Source: DATJGR01 sp963787045 (GTDB lineage: Bacteria > Pseudomonadota > Gammaproteobacteria > Pseudomonadales > Azotimanducaceae). Taken from it: 64,000 nucleotides of DNA. This document shows positions 16,758 to 24,557 of the stretch, in pieces. The translations under genes were made by a program, and so were the position numbers. Where the stretch lies: assembly GCA_963787045.1 (NCBI GenBank), contig CAWBBR010000010.1, positions 62,001 through 126,000 on the forward strand, in the 5' to 3' direction. The notes beneath the pieces are model-generated. The model was not told the DNA's origin and made no database searches. It was given only the letters and a program-made list of their open reading frames with translations. How positions within the stretch are numbered: position 1 is the stretch's first letter; each line of letters opens with the position of its first letter.

Positions 16758-18004
16758 ACGCTGATCCTCTCGCTTGCGGTGGACTCGACGGGTGTCGGCG
16801 CGAACGCCACCGGCATGGCCTCCAGACCCAGAACGAAGTTGCCGTGGCGGTACGGGCAGGCCGCGTCTGTGCGCAGGCGCAGATCGGGCAATCGCCGCAG
16901 CAGCTCCTCGAACATCACGCGGATCTCGAGACGGGCGAGGTTCGCGCCGAGGCAGAAGTGGCGGCCGTATCCGCCGAACGACAGGTGGTGATTCGGGTCG
17001 CGGCGGATGTCGAACTGATCGGCGCGGTCGAAGACCGCTTCGTCGCGATTGCCGGATTCGTACAACAACAGCAGTTTGTCGCCTTTACGGATCTGTTGGC
17101 CCGAGAGTTCGGTATCGCGCGTCGCCGTCCGGTTCATGTTCTTCACCGGAGTTACCCAGCGCAGCATCTCCTCGATCGCGCTATCGAGCAGCTGCGGCTG
17201 GGCGAGCAGCAACGCGTACTGTTCCGGCCGCCGCAGCAACGCCTCCATTCCGCCGGAGATCACGTGCCGGGTCGTCTCGTCGCCGCCGACGAGGATCAGC
17301 ATCGCTTCGTGCATCAGCTCCGTGTGCGTCAGCGCGACGCCGTTGATCTTCGCGTTGACGATTGCCGAGATCAGGTCGTCGCCGGGCTCGGCCCGACGCT
17401 TCTCGAAATAGAAGGTGACGTATTCGTTCCATTCTCGAACCGCGGCGCCCACCTTCTCGAGGAACCCCTCCGGCATGTCGTTGAGGCCCGTTGCGAACAG
17501 GTCGGACCAATGCAGCAGCTTCTGATAATCCTCGTTCGGGAAACCGAGCAGTTCGCCGATCAGCATCATCGGCAGCGGCGTGGCGATGTCCGTGACGAAA
17601 TCGCATTCGCCCCGCTCGCACACGGCGTCGATCAATCGCCTCGCCGAGGCGCGGATGAACGGCTCGTACGATCGGATCGCTTGAGGCGTGAAACGGCGGC
17701 GCACGATACCGCGGCGTTGCATGTGCACCGGTTCGTCGTGGTTGATCATCGACGGCACCGGCGGCGAGTCGGGCCGCGAGCTGTTGCCGGAACAGAACAG
17801 CGCCTGGTCCGATGCAACGTCGCGGATATCCGCGTATCGCGTAACGCCCCACAGACCGCGTCCGCCATCCCACGTTCGCGTCTGCGCGCTGTCGTCCCAA
17901 TACACCGGCGCGTTCTTGCGCATCCACGCGAACGCTTCGAACGGGTCGCGATGCAATGCCGGGCTCAGCAGCTGAATGTCGTCGCGCGTCGGATGAGCCG
18001 GCAT
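16754..18004 (-). CDS. Cytochrome P450, CYP125/CYP142-like group
   Basis: 416 residues. The I-helix oxygen-activation motif is VGGDETTRH, the K-helix motif is EEMLRW (ExxR), and the haem-binding loop is FGGYGRHFCLG (Cys351). No membrane anchor, so it is a soluble bacterial class I P450 needing a ferredoxin and reductase, neither of which is present nearby. The sequence style resembles P450s acting on sterol side chains or terpenoids. It shares a divergent promoter region of about 130 bp with a second P450 and overlaps an SDR gene downstream. Substrate assignment is inference. Confidence 0.9.
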   Translation of the reverse strand: MPAHPTRDDIQLLSPALHRDPFEAFAWMRKNAPVYWDDSAQTRTWDGGRGLWGVTRYADIRDVASDQALFCSGNSSRPDSPPVPSMINHDEPVHMQRRGIVRRRFTPQAIRSYEPFIRASARRLIDAVCERGECDFVTDIATPLPMMLIGELLGFPNEDYQKLLHWSDLFATGLNDMPEGFLEKVGAAVREWNEYVTFYFEKRRAEPGDDLISAIVNAKINGVALTHTELMHEAMLILVGGDETTRHVISGGMEALLRRPEQYALLLAQPQLLDSAIEEMLRWVTPVKNMNRTATRDTELSGQQIRKGDKLLLLYESGNRDEAVFDRADQFDIRRDPNHHLSFGGYGRHFCLGANLARLEIRVMFEELLRRLPDLRLRTDAACPYRHGNFVLGLEAMPVAFAPTPVESTASERISV

Positions 18005-18136
18005 CGAATTCCCGATCGAAAAGCGGATTCCATCGAGACTCTAGGTGCGGCCCCCCGTCATTGCAATGCCGCGCCGAAACCCGATACCTTAGCCGGCCAC
18101 TCTCGAGTTTCATTCGCCGACATGGGGCATTCATCG

Positions 18137-19468
18137 ATGGCCGCCGAGTATTCGTTTCGCGATGCAGACGTGATCTCTCCGGAGGTTTACGGCCGCGTCA
18201 GTCATCCGCATCAGGCATTCACGTGGCTGCGAGCGAACGACCCGTTGCATTACGTCGAGTGCGAGGGTTTCAGACCCTTTTGGGCGGTGACGAAGCACGC
18301 CGACATCATCGAAGTGGAGCGCCAACCGGAACTGTTCGCGAGCGAACCGCGGCCGATCGTCCTACCCGAGGCGACCAATCCGGAAGTACGCGCCGAATTG
18401 GTCGCGCAAATCTTCGAACGGTTGAAGGATTCGCCGAAGCTACTGCAGGTGCTCGCAGGCTCGGGCCAGGGCGGCCTGATCCGTTCGCTGGTGCAGATGG
18501 ACGCGCCCGATCATCCGAAGTATCGCGAGCTGGTGCAGCCGTGGTTCAAGCCCGCCAACTTGAAGCGGCTGGAAGATCGTCTCGAGGTCATTACCCGGAA
18601 CATTCTCGACGACATGATGGGCGACGGCGGCGAACGCACGCTCGACTTCGTGCAGGACGTCGCGGTGTTCCATCCGCTGAAGATGATCGTCGAGTTGCTC
18701 GGTGTACCCGAGGAGGACGAGTGGCGGATTCTGAAGCTGACGAACGAACTGTTTGCCGGTGACGACCCGGAGATGCGCCGCGTCGGCGCCGATCCGCTGT
18801 CGATATTCGAAACCGTGAAAGACCTGTACGAGTACTTCGATCGAATGACCGAAGAACGGCGCGCGCGGCCCACCGAAGACCTCGCGTCATACATCGCGAA
18901 CGGCAAGATCGACGGCAACTATCTGCCGTTCAAGGAGCTGATCTCGTACTACATCATCGTCGCCACGGCCGGCCACGAAACGACGCGAACGGCGATGTCC
19001 GGCGGTTTGCTCGCGCTGCTGCAGAATCCCGATCAGCTCGAGTTACTGCGCAGCAAGCCTGACGCGCTGATGAAGCTCGCCGTCGAAGAAATGATCCGCT
19101 GGTCCACGCCGGTGACGCAGTTCTGCCGGACCGCGACTCGCGATACGTCGCTGCGAGGCAAGTCGATACGCGCCGGCGACAACCTCGGGTTGTTCTACGC
19201 GTCGGCCAACCGCGACGAAGAGATCTTCGAAGAGCCGACCAAATTCAAGGTGGACCGTCAGCCGAATCGTCACCTCGCGTTCGGCATGGGTCCGCACATG
19301 TGTCTCGGCAACATCCTCGCCCGCATGGAAATGCGGATCTTCTACGCGCAGTTTCTACCGCGGATCGAATCGATCGAACTGGCCGGCGAACCGGACTTCC
19401 TTCGCGCGAGTTTCGTGCACGGCGCGAAGCACCTGCCGATCGCGTTCAAGCTGCGGCCGGCGGCCTGA
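18137..19468 (+). CDS. Cytochrome P450, soluble bacterial type
   Basis: 443 residues. Motifs: TAGHETTRT (I helix), EEMIRW (ExxR) and FGMGPHMCLG with the haem ligand Cys389. An insert near the N-terminus (PIVLPEATNPEVRAELVAQI) makes it longer than the divergent P450, and the two are clearly different subfamilies. I chose the ATG at 18137 because GGGG lies 9-12 bp upstream; an ATG at 18122 adds five residues. An APH-like kinase gene follows 3 bp after its stop, suggesting one operon. Substrate may be a sterol, terpenoid or fatty acid; this cannot be resolved here. Confidence 0.9.
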   Translation: MAAEYSFRDADVISPEVYGRVSHPHQAFTWLRANDPLHYVECEGFRPFWAVTKHADIIEVERQPELFASEPRPIVLPEATNPEVRAELVAQIFERLKDSPKLLQVLAGSGQGGLIRSLVQMDAPDHPKYRELVQPWFKPANLKRLEDRLEVITRNILDDMMGDGGERTLDFVQDVAVFHPLKMIVELLGVPEEDEWRILKLTNELFAGDDPEMRRVGADPLSIFETVKDLYEYFDRMTEERRARPTEDLASYIANGKIDGNYLPFKELISYYIIVATAGHETTRTAMSGGLLALLQNPDQLELLRSKPDALMKLAVEEMIRWSTPVTQFCRTATRDTSLRGKSIRAGDNLGLFYASANRDEEIFEEPTKFKVDRQPNRHLAFGMGPHMCLGNILARMEMRIFYAQFLPRIESIELAGEPDFLRASFVHGAKHLPIAFKLRPAA

Positions 19469-19471
19469 ACG

Positions 19472-20541
19472 ATGCACCCGACACTCGCGGCATTGCGCGA
19501 CGCAATCGAACGATACCTCGCCCGACGCTGGTCGCATCTGAAGGATTTCAAGATCACCGGCATCCAACAGATTCCCGGTGGCGCGTCGCGCGAAACGTAT
19601 CGGATCGCCGCATCGTTCTCCGAGAACGGCACGGCAACGCAGCGTGGCTACATCTTTCGGCGCGACCCGCCGTCGAGCCTCATCGACACGAACCGCGCGC
19701 TGGAATATCGCACGTACGAAGCGGTGTATCCCACGACGGTGCCGGTGCCGCAGCCGTTGATCCTCGAAGAAGATCCCGGCGAACTGGAGCGGCCGTTTTC
19801 GGTGATGGCGGAGATTGCGGGCTGCGAGACCGCGATACCGAACTTCGCCGTGCCGCCGTACGCCGCGCTGCGCGAGCACATCGGCATGCAGAAGTGGAGC
19901 ATCCTCGGCGCGAACTCGCCAGGATGGATCCCGAGCAACTCGGCGTGACCAAATTCATGGACGTGCCGACGCGCGAAGACTGCGCGCGCCGCGAACTCGA
20001 CTACTGGGCCGGCGTCATCGCCGCCGATTCACTGCATCCGCAGCCGATCGCGGCAGCGGCGATCCGTTGGTTGAAACGCGAGTTGCCGCGCAAGGCCGAG
20101 AAACTCTGTCTCGTTCACGGCGACTACCGCTCCGGCAACTTTCTGTACGACCAGACCGGCAAGATCCGCGGCATTCTCGATTGGGAAATGGCGCACATCG
20201 GCGATCCGCTGGAAGACCTCGCCTGGTCGCTCGACCCGCTGTGGGGCTGGCCTGAACGGCATCTCGCCGGTGGTCTGCTGCCGCGCCGTCGCGCGATCGA
20301 CATCTGGCAAGCTGCCAGCGGTATCGATCTGGATCCCGACGCGTTCCGCTGGTGGCAGGTGTTCGCGTCGATCAAAGGGCTCGCCATCTGGATTTCGTCG
20401 ACCGAGGATTTTGCCAACGGCACCACTAAGGAGCCGATCCTCGCAATGGCCGGCTGGGTGATGACCGACCGGCAGAATCGGATTCTCGTCGACCGTCTGT
20501 CGCCGGACTCGGCGTATCGCTACGCGGAGCCACTCGCATGA
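19472..20541 (+). CDS. APH-fold phosphotransferase (ACAD10-like), frameshifted
   Basis: The ATG at 19472 begins an aminoglycoside-phosphotransferase-fold kinase (GGASRETYRIAASF is the nucleotide-binding loop). The frame breaks at about 19910 after QKWSILG, then continues in another frame from LARMDPEQLGVTKFMDVPTR. The catalytic loop CLVHGDYRSGNFLYD and the metal-binding ILDWEMAHIGDP are intact in the second part. A missing base in AACTCGCC would explain the shift. This branch occurs beside acyl-CoA metabolism genes and is not an antibiotic-resistance enzyme. It follows the P450 gene and precedes a small helical protein by a 4-bp overlap, so the three are likely co-expressed. Confidence 0.82.
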
Positions 20542-20969
20542 TTCCCCGTCCTCAACAAGCGTTGGTCGACCTCTCGATGAAGCTCGCGATGAGCATCGCG
20601 CCGGATACCCAGTCCGCTTACGCCGCGTCCAACGCCGGCATGATCGCGATGCTGATGCAGTGTCTCGCGCAGGAATTCGATCGCGCCGCCGCGGTGCGCA
20701 CTCAAGACATGGACGAATTGACCGCGCTGTTCGAGAGCCTGCGCGACGTGCCGCCCGAAGATCTCAGCAATCGGATCGCCGCATTTCTGCGCGGCACCGT
20801 CGAGAGCTTGCGAATAGAGCACCTCAACGCGCGACACGCTCAGGGCATGGAACTGCTGATCGAACTGCACGCGTGGGCCGAGACGCATCGCGCGGAAGAA
20901 CTCGACCGCGAGATCTGGAGCTTCCTCGCGCGACACGCCGACCGGCACGCCTATCAGGTGCCCTTCTGA
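20538..20969 (+). CDS. Helical conserved hypothetical protein paired with APH-fold kinase
   Basis: 143 residues, predominantly alpha-helical (ALVDLSMKLAMSIAPD, FLRGTVESLRIEHLNARHAQ), with no signal peptide or membrane helix. Its ATG overlaps the kinase stop (ATGA), so the two products are translationally coupled and may interact. Similar small helical proteins accompany ACAD10-like kinases, but I do not know a characterised function. A promoter for tRNA-Lys begins only 12 bp after the stop. Confidence 0.75.
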   Translation: MIPRPQQALVDLSMKLAMSIAPDTQSAYAASNAGMIAMLMQCLAQEFDRAAAVRTQDMDELTALFESLRDVPPEDLSNRIAAFLRGTVESLRIEHLNARHAQGMELLIELHAWAETHRAEELDREIWSFLARHADRHAYQVPF

Positions 20970-20981
20970 TCGGTCGTCACC

Positions 20982-21009
20982 TTGTGTTTTGAAGGGCGGC
21001 CGCTACACT
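20982..21009 (+). promoter_or_regulatory. Sigma-70 promoter of tRNA-Lys
   Basis: TTGTGT at 20982-20987 and TACACT at 21004-21009 are separated by 16 bp and lie about 20 bp before the tRNA. The GC-containing stretch between the -10 and the gene is typical of stable-RNA promoters. Predicted from sequence only. Confidence 0.6.
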
Positions 21010-21028
21010 ATGCCGCTCTCTTTTTCCC

Positions 21029-21104
21029 GGGTCGTTAGCTCAGTTGGTAGAGCAGCGGGCTTTTAACCCGTTTGTCGTGGGTTCGACCCCCACACGGCCC
21101 ACCA
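21029..21104 (+). tRNA. tRNA-Lys (anticodon UUU)
   Basis: The acceptor arms GGGTCGT (21029-21035) and ACGGCCC (21094-21100) pair, with one G-U. The D-arm reads TAGCTCAGTTGGTAGAGCA, the anticodon stem GCGGG/CCCGT encloses CTTTTAA with anticodon TTT, and the T-arm contains GGGTTCGACCCC. The discriminator A and an encoded CCA (21102-21104) follow. It lies near queC as in many gammaproteobacteria, and its 3' end is the boundary of island debris. Confidence 0.97.
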
Positions 21105-21283
21105 AATCCCCGCACTCGAAACGCTGCTCTCCGCAGGTCAACTGCGTCGCGAGCGTCTGAAGTCGTCTGCATGCGCCAGCCGGATGGATCACGTCTGTCG
21201 AGACTACGAGTGGCCGACCACGACGAGATCTGGTGGGTTGCGTTGCAGGATGTCGTCGAAGTACAGCTTCTCCGCAGCGGCGC

Positions 21284-21505
21284 ATCGGGAGCGCGCCCGA
21301 CATCGCCGGTAAGAACATCGCCAATCCCACCGCCCTCATCCTGGCGGCGGCGATGATGTTGGACTATCTGCAGCTGCCTGAGCACGCCGTACAGGTTCGA
21401 AGTGCCGTACGTGCGACGCTGAGTCAGGGCAAGTCTCTAACGCCGGACCTCGGCGGCGACGGAACCATGACGTCATTCACAAGGGCACTCGTCGCCAATC
21501 TGTGA
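21284..21505 (+). pseudogene. Isocitrate/isopropylmalate dehydrogenase C-terminal fragment
   Basis: From about 21287 the frame encodes GSAPDIAGKNIANPTALILA, then AAMMLDYLQL, and ends with LTPDLGGDGTMTSFTRALVA before a stop at 21503-21505. This is the conserved C-terminus of NAD-type isocitrate dehydrogenase and related beta-decarboxylating dehydrogenases. The preceding roughly 250 residues, including the substrate-binding and metal-binding parts, are absent; upstream sequence in this frame is unrelated. It cannot be functional alone. It sits directly after tRNA-Lys and was probably carried in or left behind by an integration or deletion event. Confidence 0.75.
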
Positions 21506-21512
21506 CGCAGCG

Positions 21513-22031
21513 TTACCCGAAGTCAAAGCGTCCCATGAACTTCTTGTCTTCATCGGTCATCGGCGCGAACGTTGGCTTGCCATCCTTGAGCACGGGCTTG
21601 AACTCCTTGTCGACGACCAGCTTGCCTGTGTTGTCGGGATAATCCAGGTAAAGCTGACAGAGCGCCACGCACTCGTTGCAAATGAAAATCGAAGGTCCGG
21701 CGATCAGCTTCGCGACCTCCTTGCTTCCCTTCCCGCAGAACGAACACCGCACCGGAATCTTCACGTCGTCACTCATGATTTTTGTCACCACCTGCTGGAA
21801 GCTCAGAAAGCGACGCCCATCGGCTGGCTGGTCGTCATCGGGGTAAATGCCCGCAAGCGTTCTCATCCGGTAGGTCTTGCCGTTGTATCGCCGAATGACC
21901 CAACGGGATATGCCCTTGCCCTTCCGATATCCGATGTGAATGCCGTCGCTCAGTCTTACGAAGTACGGCTTCGCTCGGAGTTCCAAGTTGCTGCGCTGTC
22001 CGCGATCATGAATCGGAAACGACATGGGCAC
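21513..22031 (-). CDS. Fusion of phage-type integrase N-terminus with ClpX-type C4 zinc finger
   Basis: 172 residues. Residues about 18-82 resemble the N-terminal arm-binding segment of phage-type tyrosine integrases: RLSDGIHIGYRKGKG and WVIRRYNGKTYRMRTLAG. Catalytic integrase domains are absent. Residues 96-125 match the zinc-binding domain of ClpX: Cys96-x2-Cys99 and Cys118-x2-Cys121, with 18 residues between pairs as in ClpX, and the motif KLIAGPSIFICNECVALC. No AAA+ domain follows. An internal ATG (residue 86, MSDDVKIPV) preceded by AGGTGGTG could start a free-standing zinc-finger protein of 87 residues. The gene reads toward tRNA-Lys. Origin by deletion fusing an integrase to a downstream gene is the simplest explanation. 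Confidence 0.7.
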   Translation of the reverse strand: MPMSFPIHDRGQRSNLELRAKPYFVRLSDGIHIGYRKGKGISRWVIRRYNGKTYRMRTLAGIYPDDDQPADGRRFLSFQQVVTKIMSDDVKIPVRCSFCGKGSKEVAKLIAGPSIFICNECVALCQLYLDYPDNTGKLVVDKEFKPVLKDGKPTFAPMTDEDKKFMGRFDFG

Positions 22032-22233
22032 TCCTCTCGACAGGCAGCCAGAACACTAGCACCCACCGCTTTACCTGTAATGTCCAATGTTTGTCCATTT
22101 GGCACCACGGTTGCGGTAGTACCTGGCGAGCTCCTAAGCACGCATGCTCGCTGCTCACGTCTGCTGAACACTCAGCGCTACTTTCAATCAACGCCCCCTA
22201 GTAGGATCGTTGGAGAAGTAGTGCCATTGACGG

Positions 22234-22914
22234 TCACTGATAGCGAGTCGGATCCTGTACACCCGCGGCAGCGAATCCCTCGCGCCGCAACCGGCACGAA
22301 TCGCATCGGCCGCACGCGCGCCCGCTCGCATCCGGCTGATAGCACGACACCGTCATCGAGTAGTCGATGCCCGCCGCAATGCCGCGACGAATGATGTCGG
22401 CTTTCGTCCACTCGATCAGCGGCGCGTGAATATGGAAGCGATCTCCTTCGACACCCGCCTTCGTCGCCAGATTCGCCAGCTTCTCGAACGCGTCGACGAA
22501 CTCCGGCCGACAATCCGGGTAACCGGAGTAATCCACCGCGTTGACGCCGACGAAGATGTCGCGCGCGCCGAGCACTTCGCCCCAGCCGAGCGCGTACGAC
22601 AGGAATATCGTGTTGCGCGCCGGCACGTACGTAATCGGAATGCCGGTCGACGGCGTCTCGGGAACGGCGATCGAATGGTCGGTGAGCGCCGAGCCGCCGA
22701 ACGCGGCGAGGTCGATCGTGATGATGCGGTGTTCCACTGCGCCCAGCGCCTTCGCGACGCGAGCCGCTGCGGTGAGCTCCACCGCGTGGCGTTGTCCGTA
22801 CTGGAACGACAATGCGTAGGTCGAGAATCCCTCGGCCACGGCTATCGCAAGCGTGGTAGCGGAATCGAGCCCACCCGACAGCAGCACGATGGCGCGACGC
22901 TTCGCTGCGCTCAT
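22234..22914 (-). CDS. queC: 7-cyano-7-deazaguanine synthase QueC
   Basis: 226 residues. The ATP-pyrophosphatase loop LLSGGLDSATTLA is at the N-terminus, and the zinc site is formed by SCYQPDASGRACGRCDSC (four cysteines). QueC converts 7-carboxy-7-deazaguanine to preQ0 using ATP and ammonia, in queuosine biosynthesis in the cytoplasm. The ATG at 22914 overlaps the queE stop (ATGA), so QueE and QueC, which act in succession, are co-translated. Length is normal for the family. It is the last gene of the long tol-pal-que transcription unit. Confidence 0.96.
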   Translation of the reverse strand: MSAAKRRAIVLLSGGLDSATTLAIAVAEGFSTYALSFQYGQRHAVELTAAARVAKALGAVEHRIITIDLAAFGGSALTDHSIAVPETPSTGIPITYVPARNTIFLSYALGWGEVLGARDIFVGVNAVDYSGYPDCRPEFVDAFEKLANLATKAGVEGDRFHIHAPLIEWTKADIIRRGIAAGIDYSMTVSCYQPDASGRACGRCDSCRLRREGFAAAGVQDPTRYQ

Positions 22915-23579
22915 CGGCCCGGCTCGTTGCCCCACAGCACCTTGTGCAGCTGGATCTGCATCCGCACGCGCAGCCGGTCGCGCAGGATCCACTCCGCCAG
23001 GTGCGCGGCCGGCAATTCCGTGTGGCTCGGCGAGAACAGCACTTCGCCGACTCGCGCCGGTAAATCGTGCTTTTCGGTTACGTCGCGCGACCAGGCGTAG
23101 TCGTTGGCATCGCAGATCACGAACTTGACCTGATCGCGGCGCGTCAGGAGTTCGATGTTCTCCCAGCGGTTGCGATGCGATTCCTTGGAACCGGGCGTCT
23201 TCAGATCGACGATTCTCGCCACGCGCGAGTCGACGCCGCCGATGTCGAGCGCGCCCGACGTTTCGAGCGACGTGTCGTAGCCCGCGTCGCACAACGCCTT
23301 CAGCAGCGGTATACAAGCCGGTTGCGCCAGCGGTTCACCGCCGGTGACGGTTACATAGCGCGCATCGTAGGCGGCTACCTGTTCGAGCACGGCGGACATG
23401 TCGATCATTTCGCCGCCGTTGAATGCATACGCCGTGTCGCAGTACTGACAGCGCAACGGGCAACCGGTGAGCCTCACGAAAACCGTTGGCAGCCCCACCG
23501 TGCTGGTTTCACCCTGCAACGAGTGGAAGATCTCGGTGATGCGGAGTCGTGGCGTGGAATCGGATGCTATGGTCACCAT
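22911..23579 (-). CDS. queE: 7-carboxy-7-deazaguanine synthase QueE
   Basis: 222 residues from the ATG at 23579, chosen for the strong AGGGGG six bases upstream. The radical SAM motif is CPLRCQYC (CxxxCxxC), preceded by FHSLQGETSTVGLPTVFVRL and followed by TVTGGEPLAQ, the SAM-binding glycine-rich region. QueE forms 7-carboxy-7-deazaguanine from carboxytetrahydropterin. It lies 22 bp downstream of cpoB and overlaps queC. Its position directly after the tol-pal genes is typical of gammaproteobacteria. Confidence 0.95.
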   Translation of the reverse strand: MVTIASDSTPRLRITEIFHSLQGETSTVGLPTVFVRLTGCPLRCQYCDTAYAFNGGEMIDMSAVLEQVAAYDARYVTVTGGEPLAQPACIPLLKALCDAGYDTSLETSGALDIGGVDSRVARIVDLKTPGSKESHRNRWENIELLTRRDQVKFVICDANDYAWSRDVTEKHDLPARVGEVLFSPSHTELPAAHLAEWILRDRLRVRMQIQLHKVLWGNEPGR

Positions 23580-23601
23580 GGGTGACCCCCTGCGTTCGCG
23601 C

Positions 23602-24546
23602 TTAGTGCAGTTCTGCCGCGTAAGTCTGCGCCAGCTTCGCACCCGGCGTGCCGGGGTACTCGGACTGGACGCGCTTCAGATATTCCATCGCTTTCGCCTT
23701 GTCGCCGAGGCGATCGTAGACGACGCCGAGCTTGAACATCGCTTCGCTGACGTGCGCATTGTCTTTGAACTGGTTGACCACCTGGGCGAACGATTGGCGC
23801 GACTTTTCGAGCGCAGGTTCCGGCAGCTTCAGATACAGCTCGCCGAGCCAGTAGTACGAATTGCCTGCGAACTTGCCGTTCGGGTACATCACCAGCAGCT
23901 GATTGAACGCGGCAATCGCTTCGGAAAACCGGTTCGCCTTCGCCGAGTTGTACGCCGCCGTGTAGGCATCCTGTTCAGCGTTGCCGCTCGCGGTCGAGTT
24001 AGCGGGTCCAGTGGTCATCGGACCGCTCGTGGGACCTGCGCCGCTCGGACCCGCACCGCCGCCGGTCGTTGGACCCGCCGATCCGCCTGCCGGTTGCCCA
24101 CCCTGGAGGGCCGACAATCGACGGTCGAGGTCCAGGTATTGCTCTTTCTGTTGCGCCTGCAACTGCTCGATCTGATGGCTCTGTTCTTCGACGATGCCGC
24201 GCAGCTCGGCGACGTCGTCCTGCACCTGCTGGAACTGTTGAAACATCGAACTCGCGCTCGACGCATTTGCGCCGGATGCACTGACCGAACTGCTGGGGGG
24301 AGCCGAACTCGTCCGCGGCGGTTCGCTCGAGACGATCTGCACCTGGTCGGTGCCGTACGCGCGCACACCGTCGGAAGAGGACGATGACATCGACGAGGTC
24401 GATGGCGACGACGATCTGGTCGTCGAGGCCGGACTACTGCCTTGCGATTCGACGACCGGCGCCGCCGCCACCGCAAACTGCGCCACTGCGATCTGCGCAG
24501 CGAGCGCTACGCAGATCGAGGTGAGAGATGCAGATCGCGTCGTCAT
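23602..24546 (-). CDS. cpoB: Cell division coordinator CpoB (YbgF)
   Basis: 314 residues from the ATG at 24546. A signal peptide (LTSICVALAAQIAVAQFAVA) precedes a serine-rich linker, a coiled-coil trimerisation segment (FQQFQQVQDDVAELRGIVEE, residues about 100-145), a Gly/Pro-rich spacer and C-terminal TPR repeats (AAFNQLLVMYPNGKFAGNSY; FKDNAHVSEAMFKLGVVYDR). CpoB binds TolA and PBP1B in the periplasm and couples outer-membrane constriction with septal peptidoglycan synthesis. It follows pal by 11 bp. The unusually long Ser- and Gly-rich linkers are the only notable deviation. Confidence 0.94.
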   Translation of the reverse strand: MTTRSASLTSICVALAAQIAVAQFAVAAAPVVESQGSSPASTTRSSSPSTSSMSSSSSDGVRAYGTDQVQIVSSEPPRTSSAPPSSSVSASGANASSASSMFQQFQQVQDDVAELRGIVEEQSHQIEQLQAQQKEQYLDLDRRLSALQGGQPAGGSAGPTTGGGAGPSGAGPTSGPMTTGPANSTASGNAEQDAYTAAYNSAKANRFSEAIAAFNQLLVMYPNGKFAGNSYYWLGELYLKLPEPALEKSRQSFAQVVNQFKDNAHVSEAMFKLGVVYDRLGDKAKAMEYLKRVQSEYPGTPGAKLAQTYAAELH

Positions 24547-24557
24547 GGTGAGTCGGA

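Larger units (their letters stand above)
21105..22233. other. Remnant of a genomic island between tRNA-Lys and queC
   Basis: About 1.1 kb separates tRNA-Lys from the queC stop and is filled with unrelated fragments: an isocitrate dehydrogenase tail, an integrase N-terminus fused to a zinc finger, and about 200 bp (22032-22233) with no recognisable coding. On the minus strand near 21185-21275 a short run, EKLYFDDILQRNPPDLVVVG, looks protein-like but has no identifiable start or family. tRNA 3' ends are standard integrase targets. I did not find a second copy of the tRNA end marking the far boundary. Confidence 0.6.

Noticed and set aside
19472..20541. Antibiotic resistance by an aminoglycoside phosphotransferase
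   Set aside because: The fold is shared, but the sequence fits ACAD10-like kinases found beside acyl-CoA and P450 genes; no resistance cassette or integron features are present.
21185..21275. Short protein-like minus-strand segment EKLYFDDILQRNPPDLVVVG
   Set aside because: Too short, with no start or identifiable family; noted as possible island debris but not called a gene.
22032..22233. Second attachment-site copy of the tRNA-Lys 3' end
   Set aside because: I looked for a repeat of the T-arm and acceptor sequence (CACACGGCCCACCA) in the interval and did not find one.
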